Positions 4,987 to 6,051 of a stretch of DNA of 6,051 nucleotides are shown here, in pieces. Position 1 is the stretch's first letter. Each line of letters begins with the position of its first letter. This DNA is from Olsenella sp. (GTDB lineage Bacteria; Actinomycetota; Coriobacteriia; Coriobacteriales; Atopobiaceae): NCBI GenBank assembly GCA_015062715.1, contig SUUD01000132.1, forward strand, positions 1-6,051. The letters run 5' to 3'. Position numbers and translations under genes: made by a program. A model generated the notes under the pieces. That model had not been told where the DNA came from and did not search any database. It was given only the letters and a program-made list of their open reading frames with translations.

Positions 4987-6051
4987 TACTTCTTCCCCTT
5001 GCGACGCGGGCGCGGCTTCCTCTTGCGGTGCCCGAACAGCCCGCCTTCGCCCTCGTCCTCCAGGGTGCCCTCGGCCGCCTCGCCATCACGCCGCTCGACG
5101 ATGTCGCGCAGCAGCTCGAGGTCTTCCTCGGGAAGGTCGGTGGGGACCGTGATGCCCACGACGGCGATGAGGTCGCCGCGACGCGTCCCATAGGGGCTCG
5201 GCATCCCCATCCCCGGAACGGTAATGGGCTGGGCATGCTGGCAGCCGGCCGGGACCTCGACGGTCACGACCTCGTCGGCAAGGATGCCCGGCATCTCGAG
5301 GGTGGTGCCCAGGATGGCGTCGAGGGCATCGACGTCGAGCCGGCACACCAGGTCGTCTCCCTGGCGCTGGAAGCGCTCGTCCTGCTCCACGGCGATGGTG
5401 ACCACGAGGTTGCCGCAGGCGTCGCCACGCAGCCCCGCCTCGCCCTTCTCGGGCACGGTGATGGTCATGCCGGAACGCACGCCCGCCGGTATCTCGACCT
5501 CGACGCGCTCGCGGCTGGGCGTGCGGCCCTGGCCGTTGCAGGTCTCGCAGGGGTGGTCGACGACCTCGCCGGTTCCGTTGCAGTCCGGGCAGGTCGTCTG
5601 CGTCTGCATGGAGCCCAGGATGGTGCGCTGGACGGTGACGACGCTCCCCCTGCCATGGCATCGCTCGCAGGTGTGGACCGAGCCGCCCTCGGCAAATCCC
5701 GTGCCATTGCAGTCATCGCAGGGCGCGAGGCGGTCGTAGGCGATGGTCTTGGTGCAGCCGGCGGCAGCCTCGGCGAGCGTTATGCGCAGGGTGATGCCCA
5801 TGTCGCGACCGCGCGTGTGGGCGGCACGGCCCCCGCCACCAGCGGCGTTCCCACCAAAGAAGGACGAGAAGATGTCGCCCATGCCAAAGCCGCCGAAGAT
5901 GTCGGACATGTCGACGTAGCTGCCGCCACCAAAGCCCGTCGGACCCTCGGGGTCGCCATAGCGGTCGTAGTTGGCGCGGCGCTGCTCGTCGGAGAGGACC
6001 GAGTAGGCCTCGTTGACCTCCTTGAAGCGCTCCTCGGCGTCCGGCGCGTCC
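4986..6051 (-). CDS. dnaJ: Class I J-domain co-chaperone DnaJ (5' end outside window)
   Basis: DnaJ delivers unfolded substrates to DnaK and stimulates its ATPase in the cytoplasm. I read 354 codons before a TAG stop. The frame runs open to the window edge, so about 30-45 N-terminal residues, including the HPD motif, are missing. Visible residues 1-32 are J-domain helices III-IV (ERFKEVNEAYSVLSDEQRR, then YDRYG). Residues 33-75 are a short Gly/Phe linker with two DIF motifs (DIFGGF, DIFSSFF). Four CxxCxGxG zinc repeats follow at about 111-118, 128-135, 154-161 and 168-175, making this a class I protein. Residues 176-315 are the substrate-binding C-terminal domains. The chain ends in an acidic stretch and then a very basic tail (about 341-354), which is not a usual DnaJ feature. 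An internal ATG at 5909 is not the true start, because J-domain sequence continues upstream of it. The stop shares one base with the mtaB start. Confidence 0.97.
   Translation of the reverse strand, partial: DAPDAEERFKEVNEAYSVLSDEQRRANYDRYGDPEGPTGFGGGSYVDMSDIFGGFGMGDIFSSFFGGNAAGGGGRAAHTRGRDMGITLRITLAEAAAGCTKTIAYDRLAPCDDCNGTGFAEGGSVHTCERCHGRGSVVTVQRTILGSMQTQTTCPDCNGTGEVVDHPCETCNGQGRTPSRERVEVEIPAGVRSGMTITVPEKGEAGLRGDACGNLVVTIAVEQDERFQRQGDDLVCRLDVDALDAILGTTLEMPGILADEVVTVEVPAGCQHAQPITVPGMGMPSPYGTRRGDLIAVVGITVPTDLPEEDLELLRDIVERRDGEAAEGTLEDEGEGGLFGHRKRKPRPRRKGKK
4995..5000 (-). promoter_or_regulatory. mtaB ribosome-binding site supporting the GTG start
   Basis: AAGGGG within the last dnaJ codons lies 8 nt before the GTG at 4986. 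The alternative ATG at 4965 has only GC-rich sequence without a purine-rich site before it, so GTG is preferred. Confidence 0.6.

Noticed and set aside
4986..5909. Treating the ATG at 5909 as the dnaJ start
   Set aside because: The frame continues upstream to the window edge and encodes J-domain helices III-IV, so the gene is cut by the window.
1..6051. CRISPR array, tRNA or rRNA gene, insertion sequence, CIRCE heat-shock operator, riboswitch
   Set aside because: I looked for regularly spaced repeats, cloverleaf-like segments, transposase motifs and the TTAGCACTC/GAGTGCTAA pair and saw none. The gene-dense layout leaves little room for them.

Overview
The window is a compact, GC-rich bacterial chromosomal segment (clearly above 60% G+C by eye, with strong G/C preference at third codon positions). 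It carries seven genes, all on the minus strand, so the biological order runs from high to low coordinates: dnaJ (5' end cut by the window edge) - mtaB - phoH - ybeY - dgkA - era - recO. The combination of actinobacterial-like base composition, a small Gram-positive-type DgkA and direct dnaJ-mtaB linkage suggests a high-GC Gram-positive, most likely a coriobacterium (Olsenella/Collinsella/Atopobium group). That placement is inference and is not proved by anything in the window.

Layout in transcription order. At 6051-4986 lies most of a class I J-protein co-chaperone. It shares one base with the GTG start of a MiaB-type radical-SAM methylthiotransferase, MtaB (4986-3709). A 34-bp gap follows, and a perfect TATAAT overlaps the mtaB stop codon, a likely internal promoter. 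Then come the PhoH ATPase (3674-2730), the YbeY endoribonuclease (2725-2216), an integral-membrane DgkA/undecaprenol kinase (2219-1845), the ribosome-assembly GTPase Era (1792-884) and the recombination mediator RecO (873-124). Gaps are 4 bp, a 4-nt GTGA overlap, 52 bp and 10 bp, so this is almost certainly one translationally coupled operon. No stretch over 300 bases lacks a gene.

The theme is RNA and protein quality control: chaperone cycle (DnaJ), tRNA position 37 modification (MtaB), 16S rRNA and 30S maturation (YbeY, Era, probably PhoH), lipid-carrier recycling (DgkA), with RecO for DNA repair at the end. PrmA, RsmE, PgpH and Cdd, which lie among these genes in many Firmicutes, are absent.

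I see no new multi-gene system here. The least explained part is the last 123 bases, downstream of recO. The recO reading frame continues past its TAG for 29 codons with protein-like composition and codon use, ends at another TAG, and runs into a terminator-like hairpin at the window edge. A 7-bp repeat (GTACGGG) sits both immediately after the recO stop and in the hairpin. This could be a small insertion, a decayed gene end, or a former or readthrough RecO tail. Smaller points are the internal promoter in the mtaB stop, a hairpin-masked and closely spaced phoH ribosome-binding site, and a 7-bp hairpin just before era.
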